A DNA stretch of 64,000 bases from the NCBI RefSeq assembly GCF_000524195.1, contig NW_020170402.1, positions 502,799 to 566,798 on the forward strand, read 5' to 3'. This DNA is from Echinococcus granulosus. Lineage: Eukaryota; Platyhelminthes; Cestoda; Cyclophyllidea; Taeniidae. Positions within the stretch are counted from its first letter, which is position 1. Every line of letters starts with the position of its first letter. Below the pieces are notes generated by a model. It searched no databases. It was given only the letters and a program-made list of their open reading frames with translations, and was not told the DNA's origin. Below, one piece after another: positions 1 through 13,958 of this stretch. The position numbers and the translations under genes were made by a program.

Positions 1-3000
1 TGGGCCACTTCAAATGCCATCTCTCCTACGCATCAAACAAACAACACCTCATGCAATCAGTTCAGCTTTCAGTGTAACTGTTAAAATTTAATTCAAGATC
101 TACCAAAGCATGATAAATACATTACTATTTGTAATCAGAATCTCGCATCGTACAAGAAGCGTAGCTTGAGTCTTTTGAGGCATCAGTGAATGTCTTTACA
201 ATCTTTCTGTTGCTCTCTAATCTCGGCTATTTGTCAGTACGTTCTTCCCCATTCATACAACACGTATTTGATTAATTATATTCTGCGCCTTTTGGGCACC
301 GGTGGTTCTGTCCTTACGACGACACCGTATAGCTCTGCTGTGTTTTCCAACCTAAGCCCCGGATCTGTTAATCTTTTTTGGCAATAAACCTATTGTTGCG
401 ACACAAGACGTCCCCGAAGGCAAAAGAAGGTCCAATACTAGGGTTGAATGTGCATTGCCTACGTCCAGAAAAGCTAAAAGAGCCATTGGCATGGCTCGGA
501 GGCCATGCAGTCGAGAGGGAGCACAGTTGCGGATCCTTAAGTGTTTGTTAAACCAAAACGGAGAGTTAAATAAATAATTAATGTATTGATCCTATTTCCT
601 GATTTGTGTGCCTTATAGCGTCGTGGGCTGCTCTGATGTCAACGATGCTGAGTCCTGTAAAGTTTGAGGTAGTGAGACACTGATACCCGTGAGCTTTATA
701 ACATCGTCGGGGGTACCACAGAGGCCACAATGGTTGCAGAGCCAATCCAATAGAAGAACAATCTTACTTTTGATGTTCGTCAAAGACGTCCTTGCGGGAA
801 GGTATCGACTGCGGCTTACCTTGCCTGTGGAAGGGCCATAACAAAAGAGCTGTCAAAAAACACCGGGTTCTGACATTTGCTTCTATCTCAAATACATCAT
901 TATGGCTAGCAATGAGCCAGGACCACATTTGAACGAACTGATAACGTCCATGTCAGAAATTCTTCCAATACCGAAATGACGAACAATTATGCACGACCAT
1001 GATCTGTGAACACGATACCTTTTTACGCTGCAGTGAATTGATAGTTGCCCAAATGGATACCTTTGCAACAGAAGTAACAAGAGAGTGGATGAAGAGTGTA
1101 CCTCCTGGGCGCTTTTTGTCTTACGCTTCTTATAAAAGGGATTTGTTTTGGGGAAGATATACTTGAGAAAAGAGATTGTAATAGGAATGCCTTTGCTGCG
1201 GAAATTCATCCTGCCCACAGCCCTAATTTAAGAGATTCATTCACCAATCTTCTTTTCCAAATTGAGGTCAATATCAACTTCCTCATATATTTTTTAAGGA
1301 CGAAGGGCGGCAATTTGACGTCCAATGACACGCACACAGAAGACAAGGTCACCCGACCAATAGTCAGTGCCCTCCTGGTCATCGGGGACAATACCACTGC
1401 TTCAGCCATAAAATTGTCTAAACAAGTGGCAATTCACTTAGAGATGGTCGAAAGGAGTCCGGTAGCAAGCATGAACACACTGGCAGGCATGTATGCATGT
1501 AGGCATGTTCACGTGTGACGAATTAGAATAACCGCGTGACTCATGGTGGCTCCCTCCTCCAGAGTGAGGTGATGCACTGTCCCTCCCTTTTGACAGGTGA
1601 TTGACCCGGTTTTGTGGCCACTTGAGGAGCACCGTCCCTGTAGCATCGGCAAAATTCTAATTGGCAGTGGTACTAGTGAGGAACGAAATGACTTCAATTT
1701 GTTTATTTATTTATATATTTAACTAAGTGGGTTTATTCCAGTCCCTTAAGACGTCGTCCTTTTCTGTGCCAGTGGCCCTCCAGCCACTGCATTGGAGGAA
1801 GGGGAAATGTGCTGGCTGTTACGTGTGTCCATAGTTAGCCATATGAATACTGGCGTAAAAGCAGGGTCAGTTAACGAAGGAATGGATCTAACATTGTTTC
1901 GTGGGAGTAGAATTTCACGTCTTTATCAGCTTGTCGCCACCGCTCACCCACGAGGTTCGTGTGTAGTGACCGCCTCTGGCCTTAAAAGGTATTGCACGCA
2001 GGCATTACGTCAAGTGTATTTTTAGAGGGTCATTTTAACCTTTTTTTGCTCTACCTCTTAGTGTTTTAGCTCATATTACTGTTGGTGTCACATAAGTAGC
2101 AATTTAGCTACCATCATGAAGGCCTTTACAATTCCATACTGGATGATATGTTAAGCCTTGCAATTTGAGCTGAAGAAGATACTTAATTTGTTTAACGTAC
2201 CTCCGTACGAACCTACAATACCTTTCCAACTAATCGCAACCTCTGAGCACTTAAAAGCATATATGCATATCAACAATCAACAATCAACAACAACCTCATA
2301 TTTATCTCACTTCAATTTTACCTATGACTATGTGACTGTCTGGCACTAATACCTTTGGAAATTCACGGGAATGAGGATGAGACGGTATCTTGCCTTCTCC
2401 TTATTCTACTCCTAACTCAGAGCAATGAGACATCCCCATGGGTAGGTTTAATGGCCTGATGTCTTAAGTTTTCCTGTTTGAACAGAACTTTATTGAGTAG
2501 CCTTAAAACGATCAACTTCAGCTGTAGTTGTCAAGTCTTCAGTAAGTAGACAACACGATTCTTTGCGAACAATTATTGCCGACAGTACAACACCACCGCC
2601 ACTAGCACCACTACATACACACCTACCCACCCATTAAAATAAGCCCCATCTTGTGAGGATGAAACGATTCGCGCCTTAGAAGGTTGGAATGGGTGGTGAG
2701 TGGATAGCATGCGGGTGAACAATGAAAGCAGCTTTCTGTGACAAGTGAATTGGCTGTCGGGCGATCCAAATGCATTGATTTGGAATAAAGTGGAGGGAGG
2801 GAAGAAGGTCATGTCATTGATTGTCAATGCATGCTGATAAGATCTTCTTTCTCATTTGATGTGGGTGCAAACAATCTTGTCCCTGATATCAAACGTTAGC
2901 AACAGTGATACTTGGGCCTTAGTAAGCGCATCAGTAGCGACACATATCTACTCATGACCCAGGGTAGTCTTCCCATCACCACCAACAAATTCCTTCCACC

Positions 3001-5994
3001 ACCCCTCCTCCAAGGGCTGCACAACAAGTTCGACGAGAAGTCAAGCCCTATGGCTTCATTAGCGAGTTAACCGAGGTTCGTAGTGGTCAAGCCCCAATCA
3101 CTTCTCTCATTTTGATTTCCTTCAACCCCTAATAATAGGTTTTATTTTATCCCATTTTCTAGGAAGAAAATTACTCTTCTTCCCCTCTTTTCCTCTTTGT
3201 TGCAATGTTGATTAAGCTTCTCTGTATCACTCGCCCCAGGTGGGCACTTTCCTGTCATCACACAGAAGACACTGACATTTTCCACATCGATAAAAACGTA
3301 GAGGCGAAGGAAAACCACCTGCGGCTCCCAGAAAGTGGTGTACTGGTGCAGTGCTTTTTTTCAGGATGATTATTACCTTCTGTTGATAAAAAATTGGAGC
3401 AGTAATTAGCTGTGCAGCCTCCAACAAGAAGGAGGTTGTATGTACTATTTATTGTGTTTCCCAGTGGGACACAGGAAGTAAAGCCAAAAAAGCAGAAAAA
3501 GGAAATTTGGTTGTTGAGACATTCCGAGATGTTATGAAGCATATGAAACCGTGGGTAGCTCTAAGGAAAGCTGGGAGACTAATAGCATGGTCTTGGATTA
3601 GTTGGTCCTCAAGAGATATTGTTTACGTTTCGGTGATCTGTCCAGATTCCACCTCCACTTTGCCGATTCAGCACATTAAAGACTCCCTAAATGCAGTTTT
3701 TTCCCAAGCAAAAGTTGGGATAAGTGATTTGTGGGGAGGTCGAGGATGCTAAGTGTTCGGAGTCCACAGAAGGCAATTAATTCGGTCACAAATGGCAGCG
3801 CTATCAAAATGGCTACTGCCGCCATCACTACCAACCCAACACCTCTTCCAATTCACTTAATGGGCAGCGCAGCTACAAGTGTTCACTCAACTTAGGGGCG
3901 AGTAAGCAGGCAAATAAGTGGATGGAAAGAAGTAGGACGCAACGTGGGGATCTTTTAGTCTAAATAACTTTATTGCCCAACCGCCAAGGAAGGATTAAGC
4001 CAATTAAACGACCGTTTGCCATCAGACCGTGGTAGAAACCAAAACGACTATTTAATCACTCGTTTTTTGGTTGATTTTGTTTTAAAGGGAAATTTAAATT
4101 GCATTCAACCAAGTTGCACGACCCCGATGTCCATAAATTGCAGATACTAAAAAACCGTCTCTAGAGGTTGATAAGTCGGAGCAGACTCCCTTCTACAGAG
4201 GTAGATGATAGTTGAGCCTTCCATACCTTCCTGGTAATCAAAAAGTTGATTGGAGTAGCTGCTACCCTTTGACCAACCCATGGGCAGAGCGTGGTGGCGA
4301 TCCTTGGAGCCAATCTGTCAGCTCTGCTTGCCACTTAGTCTCTCCTACAGTCGGCAGCCAGCAGCTAGGCAATTTTTTGACCACGAATGACAAAATGGCC
4401 GATTTTGAAGGGCAAATTAAGTATTTTAGCTCAGACGGTCGCTTCATATGGTACCAGTAGCTGCATTGACTAAGGTCAAAGGTTCCGAAAAGGGTATTAA
4501 TTGGACCACGCTGATACGGGGAACATCCATTTAATAGGTATCTTTTGGAATCTTGGCATCTTACTATCTATTATCTGGGTATCAGTCCAGGCTTCTCAGT
4601 CGTTATATAGCCCATTCATTTGGAGGATTAAACCCTAGTGCTTAATAAAGCCTTTAAGCTCAGATCATGAATCAACCTTTATTGGTGCATTCGTTACCAA
4701 GGTTTTAAGGTGAAAACCAGCCCCTACAGTCTAAAAAAGGCAATTTCCGTCCTTAATTTTGCTACTCATAAGCTGGAAAATGTAGGAACGTCCTTTCGCC
4801 ATTGTCCTGTCAATCAGCTCATCTCTACTTGCTACACGACTTGGCACAACTAGCTATTATAACCGGATAAAGACGTACATCTCACGTGTGCGGCACTGAC
4901 AGCAAGTGGAGTATCCGCTTCCTTGGCTACTTTTAAAGCTACCCAAGCTGAAAATTTTTCAGAGCTTTAGAACGGCAGAAATTTGGCAAAAGAATTGTCA
5001 ACGAGGTAGCAACCGTTCTCATCATTCATGCTTCGACTTCGAGGAGGCAAATTCGCATGAGGATGGGGTTTCATGAAATTGTGGAATTTAATCCTCTCTT
5101 CAGATGCTTTTCGGTGAATTTAGGATCTGTGACAGTAAATGCGCACAATGCTCGCTTGCCCAAGGGTACAGATATATAGAGGGTGCCAAAAGGGCTCCGG
5201 ATCAACAAGGCCATCTTGGTATTCTAAGACAAGCGGACCTATTTGATGTGGAACCCCTTTTAATCTATTCCAAACTACCTCTTATATGATTTGTAAATAC
5301 ATGAGAGCTACTACTGGTCCAAAGCGATCTTATTTAGTATTTATATTATGATTACATATGAATGGAAAGGTAGTCCTTTCGATAATGACCACGTCACCAG
5401 AAATCTACGTTCCGTAAAAGGCCAGCGATTCGACAATTCACCCATCTAGTGGTGAAGTTTTCTGATATAGCTCGCTACAACGATCTCTTTCAACTTGTCA
5501 ATCATAGCCGGTTGTCTATATGGATGCATACAGAGATGTCAGTCCATTGCGGAGGCACTGACGCTACCCCTATTCCCTCCTTAATGTTTTCAACCTTTGT
5601 GGAGTGTCATTTAAACCTAACAGACACGAATTAAACTTCCCTTAACTCCAAATCTGCGGATTCGAGCTTCATGGCAGATCTGTTATGTAGCCTTTGGAGT
5701 AGGTGCGGTAGTAGAAGGTGTCACCTAGAAATTGTTCATAAAATGTGATCTGGTCAGGACGCATTTCCCAAAAACAGATGTATCGTGCTCAGAAAAGCCT
5801 TTTAGCCGTAGTCAATTATTTAATTAGAAATGCCTTTTGCTTTCTAGCATTCACTAACTGAATAGTCGTGTCTTCGTGTTTATTTTAGAGATCCACTCAT
5901 TTCTCACTCCACACTCCTGAGGCACTCACCACATCATCCCCACCAAGTCATGCTCGTTTTGTACAGCACTGTATACACATCTGCCGTTCAAGAG

Positions 5995-6012
5995 GTCAGT
6001 CAGTCAGTCAGC
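5995..6012. repeat. Short GTCA microsatellite
   Basis: About four and a half copies of GTCA in tandem, followed by a decayed stretch of GGTT/GGTC units. Simple sequence with no coding context. Confidence 0.7.
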
Positions 6013-6319
6013 CAATCGGTTGGTCGGTTAGTCTGTGTCTGTGCGCGTGAACAGTGGATTGCAGAAGAATTATTCATGGTGGTTTTCCCACCCAAGTCAA
6101 AATATTTACAATTGAGATCCCTTCGGTCTCTCATCTGCATAGTGCTGGATCCATTCTTCGAAGAGACAGTCACAGCTGGTCAATGAGTAGGAAGATAGTT
6201 CCACTCTTACAAGACTCTACACCACAGAACAACGCCTAATTTCTCAAAATGGGAATCTTTACATGTGAGAAGGTGTCATACTGCACTTCGAGAAGCGGCA
6301 GGACAGAGAAATGCCGTCT

Positions 6320-6610
6320 CCTCTCCATTTCTTTCCTCATCTTCATCCGAGCCCTCGTTCCCAATCGTATTGTCTCTAATCCCCTGATGGAACACTTACA
6401 CGTCACCAGTGTTGGACATCACCTCCTCCTACCATCAGCATTTGATCATCACATTATCAAGCCCAAAGTAGAGTCAATAGTTGGAAAGCAGAAGTGAGGT
6501 CAAAATGAAAGTGATTGGTTCTGCATAATGTCTGGGTTTCCAGAGACAAACTGCTTCTGGTAAAGGTGGTATTGATAACAGTGGTATCTCGTTTGGAGGG
6601 AAAGTTAGGT
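6320..6610 (+). repeat. Diverged dispersed repeat, copy 1
   Basis: This stretch aligns by eye in the same orientation with 10,490-10,760. Shared landmarks in the same order include a pyrimidine-rich start (TCTT/CATC runs), a block around 'ACATCACCTC', 'AGCATTTG', 'AAAGTAGAGT', 'GTTGGAAAG', 'TTTCCAGAGACA' and 'AAAGTGGTAT/AAAGGTGGTAT'. Identity looks like roughly two thirds to three quarters, so both copies are old. No coding capacity or terminal repeats are visible and the family is not recognised. Confidence 0.6.
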
Positions 6611-9600
6611 TGCACTGATGATTATGGCACCGAATAGCATATATAAAGAAGCTTTCTCTAGTTACATTCTTTTCCTTTAAAAAGAATGAACAACCTTTTC
6701 GGATGGTCTTATACAATGAGAGGAGTAGTTATTTCATGCAATAATCACCATCCGAGATGACCATGCCTTAAACAAACAAACTTTTTAGGATGAATAAATC
6801 AAATGAGAGAAGCATTCTAAGCTTATAAATCCCCAATTTTTCAGCATCACAGAAGTCTGCGATAATGGGGGCACCAAAACTGACCAATAAAATGGACGGC
6901 TCTACTTCTTGCACATTGCGAATTTCGCTTCCAAGACGCGTTTTCACCTCTTCTAAGGGCAGTAAACTGCTTGATTTGAATTAGTGCGATAGTGTCTGCG
7001 CTGACGGTTAGCATAAGAAATGCATTATGAGTTGTCGGATCGGCAGCTACATTTGATGGTATACTATCGGTTAGTTAGGGAATACTTCCACACATCAGCG
7101 TGAGAGCTTAGATACTTTGGGCATGAGCCAGGGCGAATGGGGTATATAAGGGGTAGATTTTATGTTTGGCCACTGCAAAAGCAATTAGGCTGATTGCTTC
7201 ATCCAGTTCGCCAGGGTAATTGTGTCGCTCAGTAATGAAGGAAGTTAAATCGACCACTGAGGTTTGGTCCGGCATGACGGCAAATGAAAAACAGCACAAT
7301 CAGTTGATTTTGAGCTTATGTAGAGGAAAGGTGGACTTTGACAACCCCTAATTTATTTTGGCCTTGTTTAAACTATTACATACAAAACCGAGGAGGTAAA
7401 TGCAACGTGAGATAATAGCTTTTTGAGGAAATGTTCTATTTATTTTCTTTGGTTTAAATATAAGAAAATGGCAAAAAGTGTTTCCACTGCCATATCACCG
7501 ACTTTCAGGTTTCGCACAAAAAATTTCCATCACTTGTGTCGATTTTTGAGGTCATGCATGGTACAAGAGTCATGTCCCACCCTTCCACTTTTCCTACTAG
7601 ATCTCAGAAGGTGGCTTTAAAGTCAGGGTTTAAAAAACTACCTTAGAGGGAGGCCTGTTGTGTTTTGGCAAGACTAGTCGCCCTTGCATAGCCTCCGAGA
7701 GAGAGAGATGATATGATACTTCCTAATATTTTGTTTACTGGCTGACTTGATTAAAATTCCCTGGAATCCTACGCTGAATACATAGCTAGGACGGCCACCA
7801 ACGAGAATTCTAAAGGTAAACAAGATCGACGTCTTTGATTATGAATGCAAGTTTAGGAATTACAAAACCATTTATGGGGCGTAATCATTATTGAAATGTA
7901 TACATGAGGTATCGTATAGGGATAGTAAATCCTCATCACTACTTTACAACGGATGCAATTTAACGGTGAGATATTTCCAGAAAATTAGATTAGAATGTTG
8001 GATTTGGTAAGTAATGCGGTCCAAAACAGCAGAGCATTTATAACACTTGTTAAGGGAAACCTCCTTATTGAGTCCGCATTGTTTAGAAAAATCCAAGAAA
8101 TTGACTTTAATAGTACCAAATCCTAAAATTATACTGAAAATGGACAAATAAATAAGTCAAAAATAATGTGTTCCACAATTTAGTGGAATAGCATCTGACA
8201 ATTCTGTGTTATCTTATTACTGAATGGAATCCAGTAGAATAGCGCGCATCCTGAAAAGAACATTCAAACAAAATTCTACCAGAAAAAAATAAGCGAGTCA
8301 TTTGACAGGATAACTTTTTAACCCATGCTGTCGCATACAAATTCAAAAATAACTTTAAATTTCCCATTTGGATGTGAAGGTGTTACTTATGTTTTCAAAT
8401 GTACCACTTAAGAAATCATGAATGTAGAATTATCATATGTCAAAGAAAATATCAGATTTTAGTGCTTAACGCCTGCTGTACGCATCGGATAAATTTTGAA
8501 TTTATAAGTGTATGCAGAATTGTATATTTTTACGTCGCTACAATGTTTCCCTATTTTACTGCGTTTTCGTTGGGCCACAGGGTGGTCAGCTCGACTAACT
8601 CCGCGAATCCGTTGGCGCTGCTCGCTCCCTGCAAGTGCGAGTAAGTTCCACTTCCCAATAGTGCGGCGCCTCTCTTTCTCCTAGATGTCGTGATGAGCCA
8701 AACCGGGGTGATAACTCGTTATTAAATGGAGAAGTTTAGACTACAGAGAGAAAAAGGCTCAGGGATTTAATTGTAAATTAAAACGGCGCAACACCGCACG
8801 CCAACATGAAGATAGCGGACCTATCAGGAGGGAATATCTAGTATCCACGCCTTAAAGCAGATGCGAAATCTAACCCACGAAACCCATTAAGAGATTAACA
8901 ATATGGCAATAAGCAACTTCAACTTTAAAGTAAATCAAGTCGTTCTTGAAGTCGTGAGAGGTCGTCATGTCGTGGCGGAAAGTGTATTATTGACCTACGG
9001 TACAGTTAAGGCTACTAGCATGACCTAGACGTCACGCTACCAAGTAAAAATGCAACGGCGGAGATTTAAGCGCCCACGTAACCAAATGCAGTGTGAAATA
9101 GCTGGTACTGCTCTAGCTCCTTAGGGTTTTTAATCTACTGGTTAGAGACGGGGACTACCAGTACTGTAGTAACAAGTTTACAGATTGTTTTCGACCCAAT
9201 TTCTTTATTTATACTCTCTTTAAGTTAGTAAAACTGCTTCTAGTGCAACATGAAAGTACACCTTGTTGATTCAAGGAGAATACGCGCTGAAATGTGGCGG
9301 TATTTATTCTACGATTAAAAGCAATACTTCTTGTGCTAAATGAAATGAAAAAATTCAGTCAGTCAGCCCTTAGAGTCCCTTTCCTAGATAATATTATTAG
9401 TTCCCCCAATAAAGAAATTAAAAGAGTAAATACGTCTCGTTAATAAATTTTTGCTTTGAACAGTTATTGAAAAAAATAAACCACTTTGTGTTGGTGATGC
9501 AGGGAACAAAACCCCAAACGCATGCCATAAAGGCATGATATAGAAGGTGTTTAAAAGTTTTTGCTTACGATTTCACAAATATATGGATGAAATAAGTTTA

Positions 9601-9749
9601 TTTAGTCCGATTTCGAAGGGCTTCGGTGTGTTGTCTCTTGGCCGTTGATGCAAAAGTGCCTTTCCTGATTATTAACAAGCAAAAAATTGCTCTCACTTCC
9701 CTTCAAATGCTAAAACACCAACGTAACCAATAAACTACTGAATAGGCGG

Positions 9750-9860
9750 CCGGATGATTGAGTGGGTGGATGAATAAAAAATTGCGTGGGTGAATTATCG
9801 GTGAAGAAACGGATAGATGAACAGGCAACTGAGTGCTTGAATAAATAAAGGAATAAATCG
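9750..9860 (+). repeat. Degenerate GGATGAATGAGT-type tandem array
   Basis: A run of irregular 4-bp-periodic motifs of the GGATGA / GGTGGATGAATA / GAATAAATAAAGG type. Similar arrays occur near 49,560-50,110 in the odd-skipped intron and, in the complementary orientation, near 57,510-57,715 in a NUP133 intron. It looks like decayed tetranucleotide (GATG/GAAT) satellite. Confidence 0.55.
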
Positions 9861-10489
9861 AGTCTTCCTTAAGGCCGCAGGAATTCACAGCAGCATGGCA
9901 GAAAATGACTGAGAGGCTACTGGCCTGCTCCCGAGCGGAGGCACCAGCTGTCTGGCCTTAAGCATTCACGTAACAAAGCGCAGAGTTAAGCAAGCTGTCA
10001 AAGCATTACAGGGTAAATGGATACAAATGAGAGAATGGGTGCATAAGCGAACCCCGAGCAGATGAATGTAAAACAGAGATGCATCTACAAACGAGCAACC
10101 TTGGAAAGTATATCCCCACCCCTCCAAAATACTATTGATGGCAATTAAATAAAATATTTTTGCTTCTTTGGACGCTTTCACAACAGCAAGGCCCAATGCA
10201 AATGAGCGAATGAGTAAATAATTCATTCGCACTTAATGGTCCTCCCGAACTCAACGCTCGTCTCTTCTTCCTCCATTTCGTCACCATGGCGACACCCGAG
10301 TTTAGAGGTCTTGCCGTGGCCTCTGTTGCATTGCACGCGAGACGGGAGAGGGGATTTGCGCGACTGATTTTTACCTTTGGAAGTAGAAGTTGGAGGAGGT
10401 GATACTACTAATCTCTCCTCTTGCATTTACCCTAGTCCTCTGGCTTAACCTCATATCGCGCTTGAAAGTGAGACAGGGCAAGCAGATGC

Positions 10490-10760
10490 CCCCTTACCCC
10501 ACTTCTATTCTTATCTTTATTCCCGCCCTCGCTTTCCCCATTCTCCTGACGATACTCCCAAACGCCACAAATGATGAACATCACCTCTACCTGCCATGAG
10601 CATTTGGCCACCACATCATGCTTAAAGTAGAGTTGATGGTTGGAAAGTAGAGGTAGTGTAGAAATGGAGATAGCTAGTATTGAATCTTGTCTAGATTTCC
10701 AGAGACAGAGGGACTCTGGTTAAAGTGGTATCGGCAGCAGCTGTAATCTTGCTTAGAGGG
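10490..10760 (+). repeat. Diverged dispersed repeat, copy 2
   Basis: Second copy of the element described at 6,320-6,610, in direct orientation about 4.2 kb away. The order of conserved blocks is the same, ending in an AGAGGGGA-like stretch that parallels TGGAGGGAA in copy 1. It has no open reading frame of note and no visible target-site duplication. Confidence 0.6.
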
Positions 10761-11679
10761 GATGATGGACTTTAATGTCGACTGTCTCAACATGTTTTTG
10801 ATAGTATATCCGACCTTATTTTTTATGCTAAATTGTGAACCGAGTGGGAATTAGCAAAGCAGATATTTTAAGCCATTATGCTATGCCATAATATTACTTA
10901 AGTCTGTAATTCTATGCCATCAATTAACTAAATATTACTCTAAAATAAGATATTTAAAATCAGGTTAAAAACAACTCAAAAGTTTTCATTTTGAGTTCAC
11001 CTCACATTCTAAGGCCACAGACCTCGCCAATTTGGGGTGTGCTAGAGCGAGCTAGAGAGGTGACGTTGACATCTACGCAGTTTCTGTGAGGACACGCAAC
11101 TCTCAATTGTCTATTACTCATCTCCAGCCCAATCTGATAACTTCGCAAATCCTCCTCCACTATTGTGCGTCTAAAGGAGAAGGAAAAGGAGAGCATCCAA
11201 TTAGCTAAATTGTTGTTGGCAGGTGAGAAGTGAGGTCATCGCAGACAAAATAATGTTGAGGAAATTCCTTACCCCCAGTCTCTTGAAGGGAGATAAGATG
11301 TTGACCCAGCATATCGCATTGTGGGGTATCCAGCGGTAACTTAAGTGTTTCTAAGACAAGTTTTCTTGTGACATGTATTTAAGGAGAAGAAGGTTTCGAA
11401 TTGGACTATCTGGTGCCCTAAAGTGCAAAGAATTCGCGCTTCAATTACTAGATTTTTGCCAGAACGCTTTTCATTTACAAACAACCTATCGAAGTGTCAA
11501 AATGCTTGTAGGTTTCATATTTGACAAACCACGATTATGAGTGCGCTGTTTTCGATGTTTGTGCTTCGTTGTTCTAGAAGTCTCCATTAGCTACCTTCAA
11601 ACAATTCATTTAAATTTCGCGTTCTAACTGATTTTCCCCTAAATGGACGATAACAAGAGGTGAAACGGTACAAGGTCAA

Positions 11680-12320
11680 GGTCGCTCAACAAGGCATAAA
11701 AACGCAGGAATGGTGACCTTTAGTGTGCGCACGCCCCGCTCCAAATGCATTTGGGTTGTTGAAGCATTCTACGGTGCTCTCACCAATACAGCGCCAGATT
11801 AGCCCTGAGGACTCGACTAAGCGTGAGTCTGGAAGCGCTGAGGGCGGACGGGAGGCCGGTCGTGTAGGTGAAATGGGCAGAACCCCGACATTCCCATCGT
11901 GGGGCAATCAATTTGGAGGACCGAATGATATTTCGGGTCAAATCTGGTGTTAAAGTAGTACAGCTGCATCCTTGGGAATAACTCAAACAGCAAACTTTGA
12001 AGATGTGCCGAAATTTAAGCCATTTGGTGAGTTATTCAAGTCCAAAATGCCTAAGAATATTACTTACAGGCTGAGCATTGGCATTTCAGCCAAAGGGATG
12101 CTGCCGCGAGGGGCGGTGGAATGTGAGTGATAGCAGCGCAGACTAGGGCTGGCGGAAGATTTCAAAACGCCTCCTCGGTGGGGCGTTTTACGCCAGAAAC
12201 TACACGCCACAGCGCAATATTTAATGCTATCACGCACAACTACTCTCAAAAGGCAAGAAACGAAAAGGGAAGGGCAAACTTGCGGCACGATGCAACGCGC
12301 CACGAAATTGATTGGACCGA
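11680..12320. other. CpG-richer patch of unknown role
   Basis: This stretch has visibly more G+C and CpG dinucleotides than the AT-rich sequence on both sides. It carries short open frames on both strands but none with a recognisable domain. It lies about 1.6 kb upstream of the IRF2BP-family start, so a promoter, enhancer or 5' UTR exon role is possible but only inferred. Confidence 0.3.
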
Positions 12321-13958
12321 TTGATTTATATGTACAATCGAGCCTTCAAAGGCTGCTTCCTGCGAGAACGAACGAGCACAAGTGCGTGTAATTTTAAATG
12401 AAATTTATGATCGGCCTCTCTCACTCTCTCCCCCTTCAAAACATGCATGCATGCAACCGAGCAACCAGCCAGGAGGACACGGAATCACGCAAAAAACGGG
12501 CACAAAGTGTGTGTAAACTAGAGTGGCGGCTCACCCAACTTCCACTCTCAGAAGCTTGTTCTCCTCCCATTATCACACTTTAAGTGAAATTCAACGCGCG
12601 TTATTCGCCCATGAAAGCTGGGTCTTCTAGTGTCCCAATTTCAAAGAATAAATGAGGCACAGTTGAATTCCTTCTATCACACTTTCTTGTTAATATCCAT
12701 TCATTTCATTCATGAAAATCCGCATGTTTTCTTAAGCATGTTTTAGGATCGATTCCTTGCTTGGAGAAGGACTTATATACCATACAGTAGTATTTGTTAG
12801 CAAAGACTTCACCTACAAAAAACCTACCTTTCTTGCACCATAAAATATTGTCATTGCTATAGTTTTTGACTTCTGTGTTCGACGAAACCCTAGAACTATT
12901 CTAGGACTTAAGTTTTCATAAGCATCCCAATAACAAATGTACAGGAAGGCTGGAAAATTGTGACCATTGAGCTATGCTACCGGAAGAATAGCGAAAACGC
13001 GGGAGACCAAACGGGCCCGTGCAGCTTTAACTATCAAAAGATCCTATCCACCCCGTGACTGTTGAATTTTCAAGGCATGCATGGGGATTCATTTCAAAAT
13101 CCTTGAAAATTCCTGCGAGGTGCATTAATTCGAAGACTAGGCAACCTACAACCACTTCAATAGAACCGCCACCAAAGAAGAACACGGTGCGACCAAGCCT
13201 TTCTGGGAAAAAAGAATGAGCACCCTGGGTGTCACGGAATGCTGAGGGCTATTTTGCATTCATCTTCTTATACTTGCTTTTGATGTTTACGATTATGAAG
13301 ATGCCAACGGTGGTTAGGCATTAGAGCTTGCGGTAAGCCTCTTCCTCCACTCCCTACTCCATCGTCGCAATGACTGCAAGTCACGCAATAGAGGTTGCGT
13401 GTCAGACATACACAGGAGGTGAGAGATAGAGACTCGGTCTTTTTCTCGCCCCTTTAAATATCATCATCTTCACTATAAACCCAACACTTTACCTTCATTA
13501 ACAACAACTCCAAAAAATTACCAAGTGTTAAACATGGCGGTATATTACCTTAAGGAAGAGATTATCTTCATCCGGAATTACTTCTTCCTAGGTTAAGGAA
13601 TACTGTCTCATACCAGCTCCAGGACACCAAGACAGGAACAAAAAGAAATTCACCGTGATGGAAAACCAATCACCATCTTAATAGCCGATATTAAGTTTTA
13701 TACCTAATCGAAAAAATGGGCAAATATACTACCAAACAACTTGAAAATAAAACAATTCCAATTTGCAAGAACTTAGTGATCAAACTGAAACCAGTTTTAC
13801 AAAAAAAATAATTTAAACGTCAGCCGTAAGTGAACCCGAGCAGTATTGACTAACCAATCAGGCGAAGCAGACCAGACAGCCAATCTAAAGAGTGGAAGCA
13901 CTTGCGACCACTCTGCAGCCACCATCTCGAGTCATTTGCTTCGCAATCCGCCCAACTG

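Larger units (their letters stand above)
1..13958. other. Long gene-poor stretch, no supported gene
   Basis: I find no reading frame on either strand with recognisable domains, coding-like composition or convincing splice partners. The open frames here are short (up to about 140 codons) and look like chance. The stretch holds a diverged dispersed repeat pair (about 6,320-6,610 and 10,490-10,760), a short GTCA microsatellite near 5,995, a degenerate tandem array near 9,750-9,860 and a CpG-richer patch near 11,700-12,320, all listed separately. Short or lineage-specific exons and UTRs cannot be excluded. Confidence 0.6.

Noticed and set aside
1096..1518. Plus-strand frame of 140 codons with a hydrophobic start resembling a signal peptide
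   Set aside because: It does not begin with ATG, has no recognisable domain, overlaps equally long frames on the other strand and sits in gene-poor sequence.
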